Positions 47,401 to 56,698 are shown, counted from the stretch's first letter. The stretch is 64,000 nucleotides of DNA from Nocardiopsis listeri NBRC 13360 (GCF_001570765.1 NZ_BCSH01000014.1:1-64000), one strand, 5' to 3'. Translations and numbers: made by a program. The notes: a model not told the origin generated them from the letters alone.

Positions 47401-48399
47401 ATGACCTTCGGTGACCACGACGCCTCGTTCCCCGTCGCCCGGCCGCGCCGCCTGCGCCGAGGGCAGGCGCTGCGTCGTCTGGTCTCGGAGACCCGGGTGC
47501 TTCCGGAGAACCTCGTCCTGCCCATGTTCGTCAAGGAGGGACTCACCGAACCGGCACCGATCTCCTCGATGCCCGGGCAGGTGCAGCACACCGGGGATAG
47601 CCTGCGCAAGGCCGCGCACGAGGCCGTCGAGGCCGGGGTCGGTGGACTGATGCTGTTCGGCATCCCCGAACACAAGGACTCCGTCGGTTCGCAGGCCGAC
47701 GACCCGGACGGTGTGGTGCAGGTGGCCCTGCGCGATCTGGCCGCCGAGGTCGGTGACGACATCGTCGTCATGGCCGACCTGTGCCTGTGCGAGTACACCG
47801 ACCACGGTCACTGCGGCCCGCTGGAGCACGATGGGCACGTGAACAACGACCTCACCCTGGAGCGGTACGCGTCCGTCGCCGCCGCCCAAGCGGAGGCCGG
47901 CGCCGCAGTGGTCGCGCCCAGCGGCATGATGGACGGCCAGGTCGCGGCGATCCGGGAGGGCCTGGACCGGGCCGGCCACGCACAGGTGCCGATCCTGGCC
48001 TACGCCGCCAAGTACGCGTCGGTGTTCTACGGGCCCTTCCGGGAGGCCGCCGAGGGCGCCCCGCAGTTCGGGGACCGCTCCGGATACCAGCAGGACCCCG
48101 GCAACGTCCGTGAGGCGTTGCGGGAAGTGGCCCTGGACGTGGCCGAGGGCGCCGACATGGTGATGGTCAAACCGGGCCTGGCCTACCTCGACGTGGTGGC
48201 CAAAGTGGCCGAGTCAGCTCCGGTACCCGTGTCGGCCTACCAGGTAAGCGGTGAGTACGCCATGATCGAGGCGGCGGCGGAGAAGGGCTGGCTCGACCGG
48301 GAACGGGCGATCCTGGAGACCTTGACCTCCTACCGACGCGCGGGGGCCGAGCAGATCCTCACGTACTGGGCCACCGAGGCGGCACGGCTGCTGCGCTGA
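47401..48399 (+). CDS. hemB: Delta-aminolevulinic acid dehydratase
   Basis: 332 residues. It condenses two 5-aminolevulinates to porphobilinogen. The metal-binding Cys triad is visible in DLCLCEYTDHGHCG, and the Schiff-base lysines are in AYAAKYASVFYGPFR and MVMVKPGLAYLD. It lies 51 bases after hemD with a GGGAG site, completing the rex-hem cluster except for hemL, which lies about 8.7 kb downstream. Confidence 0.97.
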   Translation: MTFGDHDASFPVARPRRLRRGQALRRLVSETRVLPENLVLPMFVKEGLTEPAPISSMPGQVQHTGDSLRKAAHEAVEAGVGGLMLFGIPEHKDSVGSQADDPDGVVQVALRDLAAEVGDDIVVMADLCLCEYTDHGHCGPLEHDGHVNNDLTLERYASVAAAQAEAGAAVVAPSGMMDGQVAAIREGLDRAGHAQVPILAYAAKYASVFYGPFREAAEGAPQFGDRSGYQQDPGNVREALREVALDVAEGADMVMVKPGLAYLDVVAKVAESAPVPVSAYQVSGEYAMIEAAAEKGWLDRERAILETLTSYRRAGAEQILTYWATEAARLLR

Positions 48400-48491
48400 C
48401 ACGCACAAGGCTCTCGCCCCGGTCGCGGCCTCCGGGTGCCGAGCCACATCGAACCGGCCGCGACCGCACCGAAGTCGACCGGGGAGCTCAG

Positions 48492-49145
48492 ATGGCCGAT
48501 GTGTTGTACCGCCGGAAGCGTCGCCGCACCACGGACAGCATGCTGGAGTCGGCGTTGCGCTACGCCGAACTGGGCTGGCCCGTGGTCCGGGGCGCGGCCC
48601 CGGGGCAGGACCGGTCCTGTACCTGTGACCGCATGGGCTGCCCCGACCCGGCCGCGCATCCGACCACCGCGGCCTGGAGCGTGGAGGCCAGTACCGACTC
48701 CGACAAGATCCGTCGTTGGTGGACCTTCGACCCGAACGCGAACGTGGTGCTGCCGACCGGCCGGGTCTTCGACGTGTTGGACGTGCCCACCGAGGCCGGT
48801 GTGATGGCCCTGGCACGGATGGGACGCCGGGGCGTGCCCGCCGGCCCGGTCGCGGCCCTGGACTCGCGCTACCTGTTCTTCGTGGCCACCCGTTCCCCGA
48901 TGGACGAGGACGAGTGGTGGTCGTGTCACCTGGACTGTGTCCCCGAGGCCGTGGAGGAGATGCCGGGCCTGCGCTGGCACTGCCGGGACAGCTTCGTGCT
49001 CGGCGCCCCGTCCGCGCTCACCTCGGGAGGCCGCGTCACCTGGATCCGTGCCCCGCGAGACGCCGAGGACCCCGTGGTCCTCCCCGACCCCATCGCGGTG
49101 CTGGACATCTTGGCCGACGCCAGCGAGGAGTTCTCCGGGGCCTGA
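48492..49145 (+). CDS. Primase/polymerase (Prim-Pol N-terminal)-like protein
   Basis: 217 residues. It resembles the N-terminal bifunctional DNA primase/polymerase-like domain found in actinomycete proteins of about this size: the early LRYAELGWPVVRGA, the Cys-rich CTCDRMGCPDPAAHP (possible zinc site), and VLPTGRVFDVLDVPTEAG. The usual acidic catalytic residues are hard to confirm, so it may be a non-catalytic relative. Alone on its strand after hemB, convergent with the two-component genes. Function unknown. Confidence 0.65.
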   Translation: MADVLYRRKRRRTTDSMLESALRYAELGWPVVRGAAPGQDRSCTCDRMGCPDPAAHPTTAAWSVEASTDSDKIRRWWTFDPNANVVLPTGRVFDVLDVPTEAGVMALARMGRRGVPAGPVAALDSRYLFFVATRSPMDEDEWWSCHLDCVPEAVEEMPGLRWHCRDSFVLGAPSALTSGGRVTWIRAPRDAEDPVVLPDPIAVLDILADASEEFSGA

Positions 49146-49151
49146 GCCGGT

Positions 49152-49799
49152 TCATCCCTCGCCGCGGCCGACCCGCAGGGCCAGGGCCGTGCGATCGCGC
49201 AACTCCAGTTTGCGCAGGATGCTGGTGACGTGGTTCTTGGCGGTGCCCTCGGTGATGAACAGCGCGCGGGCGATCTCCCGGTTGGTGCGGCCCTCACCGA
49301 CCAGCCGCGCCACCTCCCACTCCCGGTCGGACAACGCCGCGGGGGCGGCCGGTTCCGGTTCGACGGGGACGGGCACGCTCAACGCGGCGACCAGGCGTTC
49401 GGCGGCCGGCCCGCCCAGGACGGTCTGGCCGGCCGCCACCCGGTGGATGGCGGCCACCAACTCCTCGGGCGGCACGTCCTTGAGCAGGTAACCGCGGGCA
49501 CCGGCGCGCAGACAGCCCAGCACGAGCTCGTCGTCGTCGAAGGTGGTGAGCACGAGCGCGGGCACCCCGGGATGTTCCTCGCGCATCCTGGTGATCAGTC
49601 CCATGCCGTCCATACGCGGCATCCTGGCGTCCACCAGGGCCACGTTCGGCGGTGGTGAGGCGGCCAGCAGTTCCAGGGCCTCGACACCGTCCGCGGCCTC
49701 GCCGACGACCTCGATGCCCTCCTCGATCTCCAACAGCTTGCGCAGCCCCTGCCGAAGCAGGATCTGGTCGTCCACGACCAGTACGGACACCGTGTTCAC
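49152..49799 (-). CDS. NarL/LuxR-family response regulator
   Basis: 215 residues. Receiver domain with phosphoacceptor Asp57 (VALVDARMPRMDG), switch Thr in VLTTFDDD and Lys in YLLKD; C-terminal LuxR helix-turn-helix (LSDREWEVARLVGEGRTNRE, then LFITEGTAKNHVTSIL). It overlaps the histidine kinase gene by 4 bases. The likely target is the divergent membrane-protein/ABC operon. Confidence 0.95.
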   Translation of the reverse strand: MNTVSVLVVDDQILLRQGLRKLLEIEEGIEVVGEAADGVEALELLAASPPPNVALVDARMPRMDGMGLITRMREEHPGVPALVLTTFDDDELVLGCLRAGARGYLLKDVPPEELVAAIHRVAAGQTVLGGPAAERLVAALSVPVPVEPEPAAPAALSDREWEVARLVGEGRTNREIARALFITEGTAKNHVTSILRKLELRDRTALALRVGRGEG

Positions 49800-51082
49800 A
49801 GGCCACCCCCGGCGGCCACGGTAGCGGGACGCTCGGCCGTTCCGGTCTCGGAGGGCACCTCCACCCGCAGCCGGAAACCACCGCCGGTCCGGCTGCCGGC
49901 GGACACCGATCCCGCCACCGCCGACACCCGTTCGCGCAACCCCCGCAGACCGAAGCCGGAACAGAGGGCGTCATCGCCCGCCCCGACGCCGTTGTCGGTC
50001 ACCGTCACCGACACACCTTCGGGGGCGGCCGCGACCTCCACCTCGATCCGGTCCGCGCCCGAGTGCCGCATCGCGTTGGTCAGCCCCTCCTGGAGCGTGC
50101 GGTAGCAGACCAGTTCGGCCTCCTCGGGCAGACGCGGCCAGGACCCGACCTCGGTGAAGTCGATACGCACCCCGCCACCGGAGAAGGACTCCGCCATCGT
50201 GCGCATGGCGGTGGTTCCGGCGCGCCCCTCCAACCGGAGCGGCCGTAGGGCGCGCACCCAACGCCGGGTGTCGGTGAGCGCCTCACGGGCCAGTTCGCGG
50301 GCCTGCTCCACCTCGGTCCATGCGTCCTCGGGGCGGGCGGTGCGAAAGCGCAGTGCGTTGGACAGCGACATGGTCAGGGCGGTGAGGTAGTGCCCGGTGC
50401 TGTCGTGCATCTCCCTGGACATACGCGCCCGTTCCTCGGCCACGGTCAGCTCCCGGACACGGTCGGCGTGGCGGCGCAACTCCTCGTGGGCACGCGCCAA
50501 CTCGCGAAGGAGCTCCCGGGTGCGCTCGGCGCGCTGCGCGGCGACCGACAACGCCACGTAGGCCGCCCCGGACAGCATGGCGAGCATGGTCAGGCCGATG
50601 GCCAGGGCCACCCCGACCAAGAGGGGCATTTCGGGGAGGAGGACCGCCGTCATCGAGAACACGATGAGGAGCACCGCGTACCCGAGCAGCCCGGCGATAC
50701 CGAAGACGGCCACGGCGTTCATCGCGGCCACGCACACCAGTAGGAACGTGGTGTGGTTGCTGATGAACATCGTGCCGAGGCTGAGCAGGAGGAAGAGCAC
50801 GGTGGTGGTCCGGCCGGCCCATGAGGTCCTCGGGCTCCAGGGCAGGAACGGCCACAGGGCACAGGACAGGACCAGGCCCACCACGCTGGCGACCAGGTAG
50901 CCGATGAGCAGGGGGTCCGTCGCCCGCAGCTCCGCCAAGCCACCGGCGAGGAAGCCGACCCCCAACATGAGCATGGTGGTGAGGACTGCCATCCAAAAGA
51001 GCAGGTTCAACACTCGCGGGGGGCGGTTTCCACGCAGAGCCACCCAGGAGGAGAGGTCGGGCAGAGCGTCGGACTTCGTCAT
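49796..51082 (-). CDS. Histidine kinase (HisKA_3, NarL-partner type)
   Basis: 428 residues. Five or so membrane helices fill the N-terminal half with very little extracytoplasmic sequence (intramembrane-sensing type). A short coiled coil follows, then the H-box with His226 (SREMHDSTGHYL), the N-box GLTNAMRHSGAD and the glycine-rich DNGVGAGDD and GFGLRGLRERV. Such kinases often sense membrane stress or antimicrobial compounds. It is divergent from the ABC transporter operon. Confidence 0.93.
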   Translation of the reverse strand: MTKSDALPDLSSWVALRGNRPPRVLNLLFWMAVLTTMLMLGVGFLAGGLAELRATDPLLIGYLVASVVGLVLSCALWPFLPWSPRTSWAGRTTTVLFLLLSLGTMFISNHTTFLLVCVAAMNAVAVFGIAGLLGYAVLLIVFSMTAVLLPEMPLLVGVALAIGLTMLAMLSGAAYVALSVAAQRAERTRELLRELARAHEELRRHADRVRELTVAEERARMSREMHDSTGHYLTALTMSLSNALRFRTARPEDAWTEVEQARELAREALTDTRRWVRALRPLRLEGRAGTTAMRTMAESFSGGGVRIDFTEVGSWPRLPEEAELVCYRTLQEGLTNAMRHSGADRIEVEVAAAPEGVSVTVTDNGVGAGDDALCSGFGLRGLRERVSAVAGSVSAGSRTGGGFRLRVEVPSETGTAERPATVAAGGGL

Positions 51083-51124
51083 TTCTCGAGAATAACCGGG
51101 AAATGGTCGGTGGGGATCGCGGGA

Positions 51125-51159
51125 AGGTCATGGTGTCGGCATGTTCGTCGCCATGACCT
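51125..51159. promoter_or_regulatory. 9-bp inverted repeat in the kinase/ABC divergent region
   Basis: AGGTCATGG (51125-51133) and CCATGACCT (51151-51159) are perfect inverted copies separated by 17 bases. The dyad sits between the divergent kinase and membrane-protein genes. The arms are about 2.5 helical turns apart, fitting a dimeric regulator such as the encoded response regulator. It could also fold as a hairpin in the kinase leader. Confidence 0.5.
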
Positions 51160-51287
51160 CCGGCACGTCCCAAAGCCCGGAAAACACGTGACTCCGCCAT
51201 GTCCGTGGGTCGATGTGCGCCCACACCCTTCCCTTTTACCTTTTCACCCATAGCCGAATCCAGGGACCAGGAAAGGTCGAGGGGAAG

Positions 51288-51995
51288 ATGGAAACAGAAA
51301 CCACGGAAAGGGGAGGGGCTCCCTTCCCCAGGGTGGGTGTGACGATTTCCGTATTCCTGTCCCTGCTGATGCTCGGGGTCGGTGCCGCGGTCTGGGCGGA
51401 CCTTCCCCCGATGGTGCTCGGCGGCAAGGTCGATTTCGCCGGCGAACCCACGATGACCCCTCGCCCGCTCTTCGTGGTCGCGATGCCGGCGGTCACCCTC
51501 CTCGTCGTGCCGACCTTGGCCTTCCTGCCCGCGCTGGGCGAACGGTTCCAACGGGTGTCGGGGCAGGGGACACCGTGGTCGGAGCCCTCACTGCGGAGGT
51601 TCCTGGACCTCCTGCTCCCGCTCTTGTCCCTGGCTCTGGCGGCCCTGCACACCGTGTTGCTCCTGTGGGAGGCGGGCCGTGCGACCTGGCCGTCCAACGA
51701 CCACCTCATGGTGGCGATCCTCACCTTCTTCCTGGTGGGACTCGGGCTCATCGTCCCGCTGTTACGCGCGGCTCGGGGGAGCGATGATCCGGCCGCCCGT
51801 TGGTGGGAGCGGGCGCGCCGGCCGGTGAGCGCGGGCATCGTTCTGGTCGGTTCGGTGACGGGAGCGACCGGGCTCCTTCTGGGGGAACCGGTCATGGCGG
51901 CCTATGCGACGGGTCTGATCGGTCCGGTGATCCTCGTGTGCTGTGCCGCTTGCGTTCATCGGAGAACGGGACCGGAAGAACGAATCGAGGAGTGA
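51288..51995 (+). CDS. Hypothetical six- or seven-helix membrane protein
   Basis: 235 residues with hydrophobic stretches near residues 18-35, 58-80, 105-125, 140-160, 180-200 and 205-225. No family recognised; it has some likeness to DUF-type integral membrane proteins next to ABC exporters. GAGGGGAAG precedes ATG 51288. The next gene follows after 3 bases, so it belongs to the ABC transporter operon. Confidence 0.7.
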   Translation: METETTERGGAPFPRVGVTISVFLSLLMLGVGAAVWADLPPMVLGGKVDFAGEPTMTPRPLFVVAMPAVTLLVVPTLAFLPALGERFQRVSGQGTPWSEPSLRRFLDLLLPLLSLALAALHTVLLLWEAGRATWPSNDHLMVAILTFFLVGLGLIVPLLRAARGSDDPAARWWERARRPVSAGIVLVGSVTGATGLLLGEPVMAAYATGLIGPVILVCCAACVHRRTGPEERIEE

Positions 51996-51998
51996 TGC

Positions 51999-52898
51999 AT
52001 GAGCACTGACGAAATGATCGGGGTCGAGAAACTCACCCGGTCCTATGGGACGAACACCGGGATCTTCGACATCGATCTGTCCGTCCGCGAAGGGCGGGTC
52101 TTCGGGGTGGTCGGCCCGAACGGCGCCGGAAAGACCACGTTGCTGTCGATCCTCGCCGGAACCCGCGCCCCGGGGAGCGGAAGGGTGCGTTCCCACGCGG
52201 AGCGGGTTCTGTTCTGCCCGGACGTACCCGACTTCGAACCCTGGCTGACCGCCGCCGAGGTGGTCGAATTCAGCGCCCGAATGGTGGGGGCACCCGCCGG
52301 GTCGGCCGAGGTGGCGAGGGCCCTGGAGCGGGTGGGGCTCACGGAGGCCGCGGACCGCCGCAACGGCAGGTTCTCCCGGGGCATGCGGCAGCGACTGGGC
52401 CTGGCCGCCGGCCTGGTCTGCCGACCCGACGTGCTCATCCTCGACGAACCGGCTTCCGGACTCGACCCCCGGGGCCGGGTCGACATCCTCGACCTCATCA
52501 CCGAACTGCGTCGGGAGTGCACCGTCATCCTCGCCAGTCACCTGCTCGGAGACGTCCAGAGGGTGTGCGACGACGTCGTGGTGATCGTCGGAGGACGTGT
52601 GGTCCATCAAGGCCCCGTCGCCGACATCGCCGACCAGGGGCGCCCCAACGCCTGGCACCTACGGATCCGCGGGCGGGCCGACCACCTCGCCGAGCTCCTG
52701 GCCGCCGAGTCCTGGGTCACCCGGGCGGACGCGGTCGAGGAGGACTGCGTGCTCCTGGAGGCCTTCGACGCGGCCGCGGGCGAGTCGGGGATCCCCCGAG
52801 CCCTCGCCGAGCACGGTGTGCCACTGGTCGGCCTCCACGGACATCAGGAGGACCTGGAGTCGATCTTCCTCTCCCTCACGAACAGGACGGACCGATGA
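51999..52898 (+). CDS. ABC transporter ATP-binding protein
   Basis: 299 residues. Walker A GPNGAGKTT (Gly39 to Thr47), signature FSRGMRQRLGLAAGL (a variant LSGGQ, normal in DrrA/CcmA-type exporters), and Walker B VLILDEPASGLDP. About 80 residues follow the ABC core, as in antibiotic- or peptide-export ATPases. It is coupled to the permease by an ATGA overlap and to the preceding membrane protein by a 3-base gap. Confidence 0.95.
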   Translation: MSTDEMIGVEKLTRSYGTNTGIFDIDLSVREGRVFGVVGPNGAGKTTLLSILAGTRAPGSGRVRSHAERVLFCPDVPDFEPWLTAAEVVEFSARMVGAPAGSAEVARALERVGLTEAADRRNGRFSRGMRQRLGLAAGLVCRPDVLILDEPASGLDPRGRVDILDLITELRRECTVILASHLLGDVQRVCDDVVVIVGGRVVHQGPVADIADQGRPNAWHLRIRGRADHLAELLAAESWVTRADAVEEDCVLLEAFDAAAGESGIPRALAEHGVPLVGLHGHQEDLESIFLSLTNRTDR

Positions 52899-53662
52899 AC
52901 GGCACCCTCTACCGCATCGAAGCCCTCAGGCTGCTGCGCACGCACACCCTGCTCCTGTTGGTCCTGGCCTTCACCGCCGCCGGTGTCGTAGGGCCCCTGT
53001 CCGCCTACTTCATGGAGGACCTGCTCCGGTTGGCCGATCCCGAGGGCGAACTGGCGGCGTTGGACCTGAAGGTCCCGACGATGACGGCAGGCGACGCCCT
53101 GGGCTCCCACGTCGAACTGGTCGCACCCCTGGGAGCCCTGCTCGTGGTGCTGGTGGCGGCCATGGCCCTGACCGTGGACGCCGGCCCCGGCCGTTCCGTC
53201 TTCTACCGGTCCAGGGTGCCGGGGACGGCGCGACTGATCCTGCCCCGGGTCGTCCTGCCCGCGCTCGCCGCCGTCCTCGCGCACCTGGTGGGGGCCCTCG
53301 TGGCCTGGGCGTTCACCGCGATGTTCTTCGACGGACCGCCGCTGCCGGCGACCATGCTCGGTGCCCTCCTGGGCGGGGTGTACATGGTCTTCGTGGTCGC
53401 GGTGGTGGCACTGGCGTCGTCCCTGGTCCGCAACGCGCTCGCCGTGGTCGGTGTCGCCGTACTGGTGTTGGTGGTCTGCGCCGGGGCCGGGGGCCTGCCG
53501 TTCCTCGCCGAGTGGGCGCCCGGCGCCCTGCTCCAGGGGATGGTGCTACCGGCGGTGGGCACGCCGCTCGGCGACCTCCTCCCGGCGATCGCGACCACCG
53601 TCGTGCTCACCGTCGGGGCCCTCGCGCTCGCGCTGAACCGGAGCGGTGCCCGAGAGATCTGA
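52895..53662 (+). CDS. ABC transporter permease (ABC-2 type)
   Basis: 255 residues with about six membrane helices and a short amphipathic N-terminus (MNGTLYRIEALRLLRTHTLL), as in ABC-2-type export permeases. A loop after helix one (about residues 40-75) faces out. Together with the ATPase it should form an exporter; the divergent two-component system suggests induction by a toxic or membrane-active compound. Substrate unknown. Confidence 0.85.
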   Translation: MNGTLYRIEALRLLRTHTLLLLVLAFTAAGVVGPLSAYFMEDLLRLADPEGELAALDLKVPTMTAGDALGSHVELVAPLGALLVVLVAAMALTVDAGPGRSVFYRSRVPGTARLILPRVVLPALAAVLAHLVGALVAWAFTAMFFDGPPLPATMLGALLGGVYMVFVVAVVALASSLVRNALAVVGVAVLVLVVCAGAGGLPFLAEWAPGALLQGMVLPAVGTPLGDLLPAIATTVVLTVGALALALNRSGAREI

Positions 53663-53678
53663 TTCGTGCCGGTGGGTG

Positions 53679-53710
53679 AACGGCGGGGGCCTTCTCGGGT
53701 CCCCGCCGTT
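53679..53710. terminator. Terminator between the ABC operon and rraA-like gene
   Basis: 13-base arms (AACGGCGGGGGCC and GGTCCCCGCCGTT, one G-T pair) with a 6-base loop begin 17 bases past the permease stop and lie between convergent genes. Confidence 0.75.
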
Positions 53711-53725
53711 CATGTCTGATTCGTC

Positions 53726-54208
53726 TCAAATACGCGTCTCGTTGACGACGACGCCGTCGTGGTCGCTGTAGAGCCACTCGCCGGGGACGAACGTGACGTC
53801 GCCGAAGGTCACCGGGACGTCCTGCCGACCGGCCGCGTCCTTCACGGACTTGCGCGGGTTGGAGCCCAGGGCCTTCACGCCCAGCTCCAGACCCCCGAGT
53901 GCGACGGTGTCGCGGACCGCGCCGTTGATGACCACCCCGGCCCAGCCGTTGCGCACGGCGGACTCCGCGATCATGTCGCCCATCAGGGCGGTGCGCAGCG
54001 AGCCGTTCCCGTCCACGACGAGGACGGCGCCCTCGCCAGGGGAGGCGAGGATCTGCTTGACCAGGCCGTTGTCCTCGTGGCAGCGCACGGTGCGGATCGG
54101 CCCGGAGAACACGTCGTGGCCGCCGTAGCGGCGGAACTGTGTGGAGCAGCTGCGCAGGGTGTCGCCGTGGTCGTCGATCAGGTCCGCGGTGGTGAAGTTC
54201 GTGGCCAT
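53726..54208 (-). CDS. rraA: RraA-family protein (HMG/CHA aldolase-like)
   Basis: 160 residues, full length for the RraA/MenG-like family. Key segments are the N-terminal TTADLIDDHGDTLRSC, the catalytic DGNGSLRTALMGDMIA and the NGAVRDTVAL loop with the metal-side Arg-Asp. Family members are class II 4-hydroxy-4-methyl-2-oxoglutarate aldolases or regulators of RNase E; in actinomycetes the aldolase activity is more likely. It has no functional neighbour. Confidence 0.9.
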   Translation of the reverse strand: MATNFTTADLIDDHGDTLRSCSTQFRRYGGHDVFSGPIRTVRCHEDNGLVKQILASPGEGAVLVVDGNGSLRTALMGDMIAESAVRNGWAGVVINGAVRDTVALGGLELGVKALGSNPRKSVKDAAGRQDVPVTFGDVTFVPGEWLYSDHDGVVVNETRI

Positions 54209-54482
54209 GACAGCTCCGGTCGCTGGGAGAGACGGATGGACCCGTCCAAGTTACTCAGCGGTAGAGCCCGGGGCGTTCGTCGGGGTCGCGTGTCTCCTTC
54301 GTCGGACCGGACGTGCGCTTCCGTCGGATTTCCGCGTGGTACGGCCCCGTGGGGTTTCGGTTGATGACAGGATGAAGGCTTCCCGTCATTCGACCATGGG
54401 AGTTCCGTCACCGGAACGTCGCCCGGCCTTTCCCCTGCCGCTTGAGCGACTCTTCTCCCCCGTACGACCCCAATGGAGAGAG

Positions 54483-55145
54483 ATGGTCTCCGAGATCTTC
54501 GCCATCAGTGCCGCCTGGTCGCGAGCCGTGATCGAGTTCGCCGCCGGACTCGACCCCTGGATGCAGTCCGCGGCGGAGCTGGGCACCGACCTGTTCCTCG
54601 GTGTCTTCGCGCTCTTGTTCCTCATGGCCTGGTGGAAGGCCCGATCGGTCGACTCGCGCCGGGTCGGACTGGCGCTCTTCGCCCCGGTCGCGACCGTCAT
54701 CGCCTACTTCGTCAGCGTGACGATCAAGTCGTTCTTCCAACAGATGCGGCCCTGCCAGGCCATGACCGACCTCAGCGTCATCGCCACCTGTGATCCCATC
54801 GGCGACTGGTCGTTTCCCAGCAACCACTCCGCGATCGCCGGCGCCGCCGCGGCCGCGATCATCGTCGCCTGGCGCCGCTTCGCCGTCGCCGCGGTCCTCT
54901 TCGCCTTCCTGGAGGCCTTCTCTCGGGTCTTCGTCGGCGCCCACTACCCGCACGACGTAACGGTCGGACTGCTGGTCGGCGCCATCGTCGCCACCTTGGT
55001 CTCCCTCCTGGCCGCCCGCCCGATGACCTTCCTCGTCGACCGCCTCGCGGAGATCGACGCGCTGCGTCCCCTCCTGCGCGCCAAGCCCCCGGTCCCCGGC
55101 CCCGGCCACGAGGCCATTCGGCAGGACACGCACGCCAAGACGTAG
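54483..55145 (+). CDS. PAP2-family membrane phosphatase
   Basis: 220 residues with about five membrane helices. The three phosphatase motifs are KSFFQQMRP (KX6RP), PSNHSA with the first catalytic His, and SRVFVGAHYPHDV with the second. It may dephosphorylate undecaprenyl pyrophosphate (BacA-independent UppP activity) or phosphatidic acid. ATG 54483 has GGAGAG just upstream; the frame is open further upstream, so an earlier start is possible. Confidence 0.88.
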   Translation: MVSEIFAISAAWSRAVIEFAAGLDPWMQSAAELGTDLFLGVFALLFLMAWWKARSVDSRRVGLALFAPVATVIAYFVSVTIKSFFQQMRPCQAMTDLSVIATCDPIGDWSFPSNHSAIAGAAAAAIIVAWRRFAVAAVLFAFLEAFSRVFVGAHYPHDVTVGLLVGAIVATLVSLLAARPMTFLVDRLAEIDALRPLLRAKPPVPGPGHEAIRQDTHAKT

Positions 55146-55155
55146 ACCCCGCCCC

Positions 55156-55189
55156 GTGTGCCCTGCTCCACTCCCGGAGCAGGGCACAC
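55156..55189. terminator. Terminator after the PAP2 gene
   Basis: 14-bp perfect arms (GTGTGCCCTGCTCC and complement) with a 6-base loop start 10 bases beyond the PAP2 stop. It isolates the following defence pair from upstream transcription. Confidence 0.85.
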
Positions 55190-55306
55190 GTCTGTCCACA
55201 CCCTGTGGACAGAGGTCGAGGCCCCCGACTCTGTGGCATTATTAAAGCAAGTGGGTTTTCCGCTTGATCAGTGATGAAGCCACCCGGAAAGAGGGGGAGA
55301 GGCTCG

Positions 55307-56698
55307 ATGCTGCTGAGTTTCCGCGTGGAGAACCACAAGTCCATCCGTGACGAACAACAGTTGCTCCTCACCCCCACCTACGATGACGCGGTCCCGGAAG
55401 ACGCGGACTGGGAAGCCTGTTCCGTCGCCGGCATCTTCGGTGCCAACGCCTCGGGTAAGTCCAACCTGCTGCACGCTCTCGACTTCATGCGGGAGACCGT
55501 CCGCTGGTCCATGAGCCGTTCAGAACCCGGGAGCGGCATCGCGCGTGAACCCTTCGCCCTTGATCCCACATCGAGGGTCGAACCCTCCACCTTCGTCGTC
55601 GATCTGACGCTCTCCGAGGTTCGCCACACCTATGGCTTCGCCATCGACGATGAGCGTGTGGTCGAGGAGTGGTTGTACGCCTATCCGAAGCGTCGCAAGC
55701 GCGTCCTGTTCGAGCGTGAGGGCGAGGAGTTCGTGTTCGGTGACAGTGCTCCGACCAGTCTCCGACAGGTCAAGGACATCACCGGACCCAACGTGCTGTT
55801 CCTGACCGTTGCGGCTCGCGCCGCCAGCGCAGACGTGGAGCAGGTCTACCAGTGGTTCTCTGAACAGCTGGTCTTCGCTGAGGAACGGAGCTCCGGCCCA
55901 CCCGGTTGGCTGAGGAATCAGCAAGTGTCCGAAGAACAGATGGCCGGTCTGGGTGAGTTGCTGCGGTCAGCAGGTACAGGGGTCCGTTCTGTTGAGTTGA
56001 AGGATGGCTCGGCTTCCTTCGTGGTCAGTGAGTCTGGGCTCGGAGAACTGGTGAAATCCCTTGACAGGGATACCGCGAGCGGCGATCCCGAGAAAATGGT
56101 TCTGTATTCGTCGATGGGATCAGGGAAGACCCATTCTTGGCTGGCGGCCATCGAGAGGCTGAGAGGGAGCAAGCGATTCACGTCATCGGAACTCTGCTTC
56201 CACCATGGTGAGGGAGATTCCACGCGCCCTCTTTCCTGGAACGAAGAGTCCAAGGGAACTCGCACTCTCACCGCTCTCGGCTACGAGGCCCAACGTGTCC
56301 TCGAAACGGGGGGAGTCCTGGTGGTCGACGAGATCGACGCCAGCCTGCACCCTTACCTCTCAGCTCGGGTAATCTCCCTTTTCCAGGATGAGAAGCAGAA
56401 CCCCCACGGTGCACAGCTGATCTTCACCAGCCACGACGCGACACTGCTCGGTCGGATCCGTGGTGAGGAGGTTCTCAGGCGTGACCACATCTGGTTCGTC
56501 GAGAAGGATGCCCAAGGCCGGACCACTCTCTATCCGTTGAGTGACTTCAAACCCCGAGGCGATGACAACCGGGCTCGTCGTTATCTCACCGGTCGTTATG
56601 GAGCCGTTCCCGATGTGGATGACGAACTCTTCCTGATGGCCCTCCACCGTAGGGCGCAAAGGGAGGAGAGCTTCGAGGCCGAGGTCGATCGCGAGTGA
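55307..56698 (+). CDS. AAA ATPase of RloA/AbiLi type
   Basis: 463 residues. SMC/OLD-like AAA_15/AAA_21 ATPase: Walker A GANASGKS (Gly45 to Ser52), the HHGEGDSTRPLSWNEESKGT signature region, Walker B VVDEIDASLHP (Asp341, Glu342) and the SHDATLL switch His. A second GSGKT (271-275) lies before the signature. With RloB it forms an AbiL/RloAB-type abortive-infection system. GGGGGAGAGG precedes ATG 55307; GTG 55271 or ATG 55274 would add a basic tail. Its base composition is visibly less GC-rich than its neighbours. It appears intact although its partner is broken. Confidence 0.85.
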   Translation: MLLSFRVENHKSIRDEQQLLLTPTYDDAVPEDADWEACSVAGIFGANASGKSNLLHALDFMRETVRWSMSRSEPGSGIAREPFALDPTSRVEPSTFVVDLTLSEVRHTYGFAIDDERVVEEWLYAYPKRRKRVLFEREGEEFVFGDSAPTSLRQVKDITGPNVLFLTVAARAASADVEQVYQWFSEQLVFAEERSSGPPGWLRNQQVSEEQMAGLGELLRSAGTGVRSVELKDGSASFVVSESGLGELVKSLDRDTASGDPEKMVLYSSMGSGKTHSWLAAIERLRGSKRFTSSELCFHHGEGDSTRPLSWNEESKGTRTLTALGYEAQRVLETGGVLVVDEIDASLHPYLSARVISLFQDEKQNPHGAQLIFTSHDATLLGRIRGEEVLRRDHIWFVEKDAQGRTTLYPLSDFKPRGDDNRARRYLTGRYGAVPDVDDELFLMALHRRAQREESFEAEVDRE

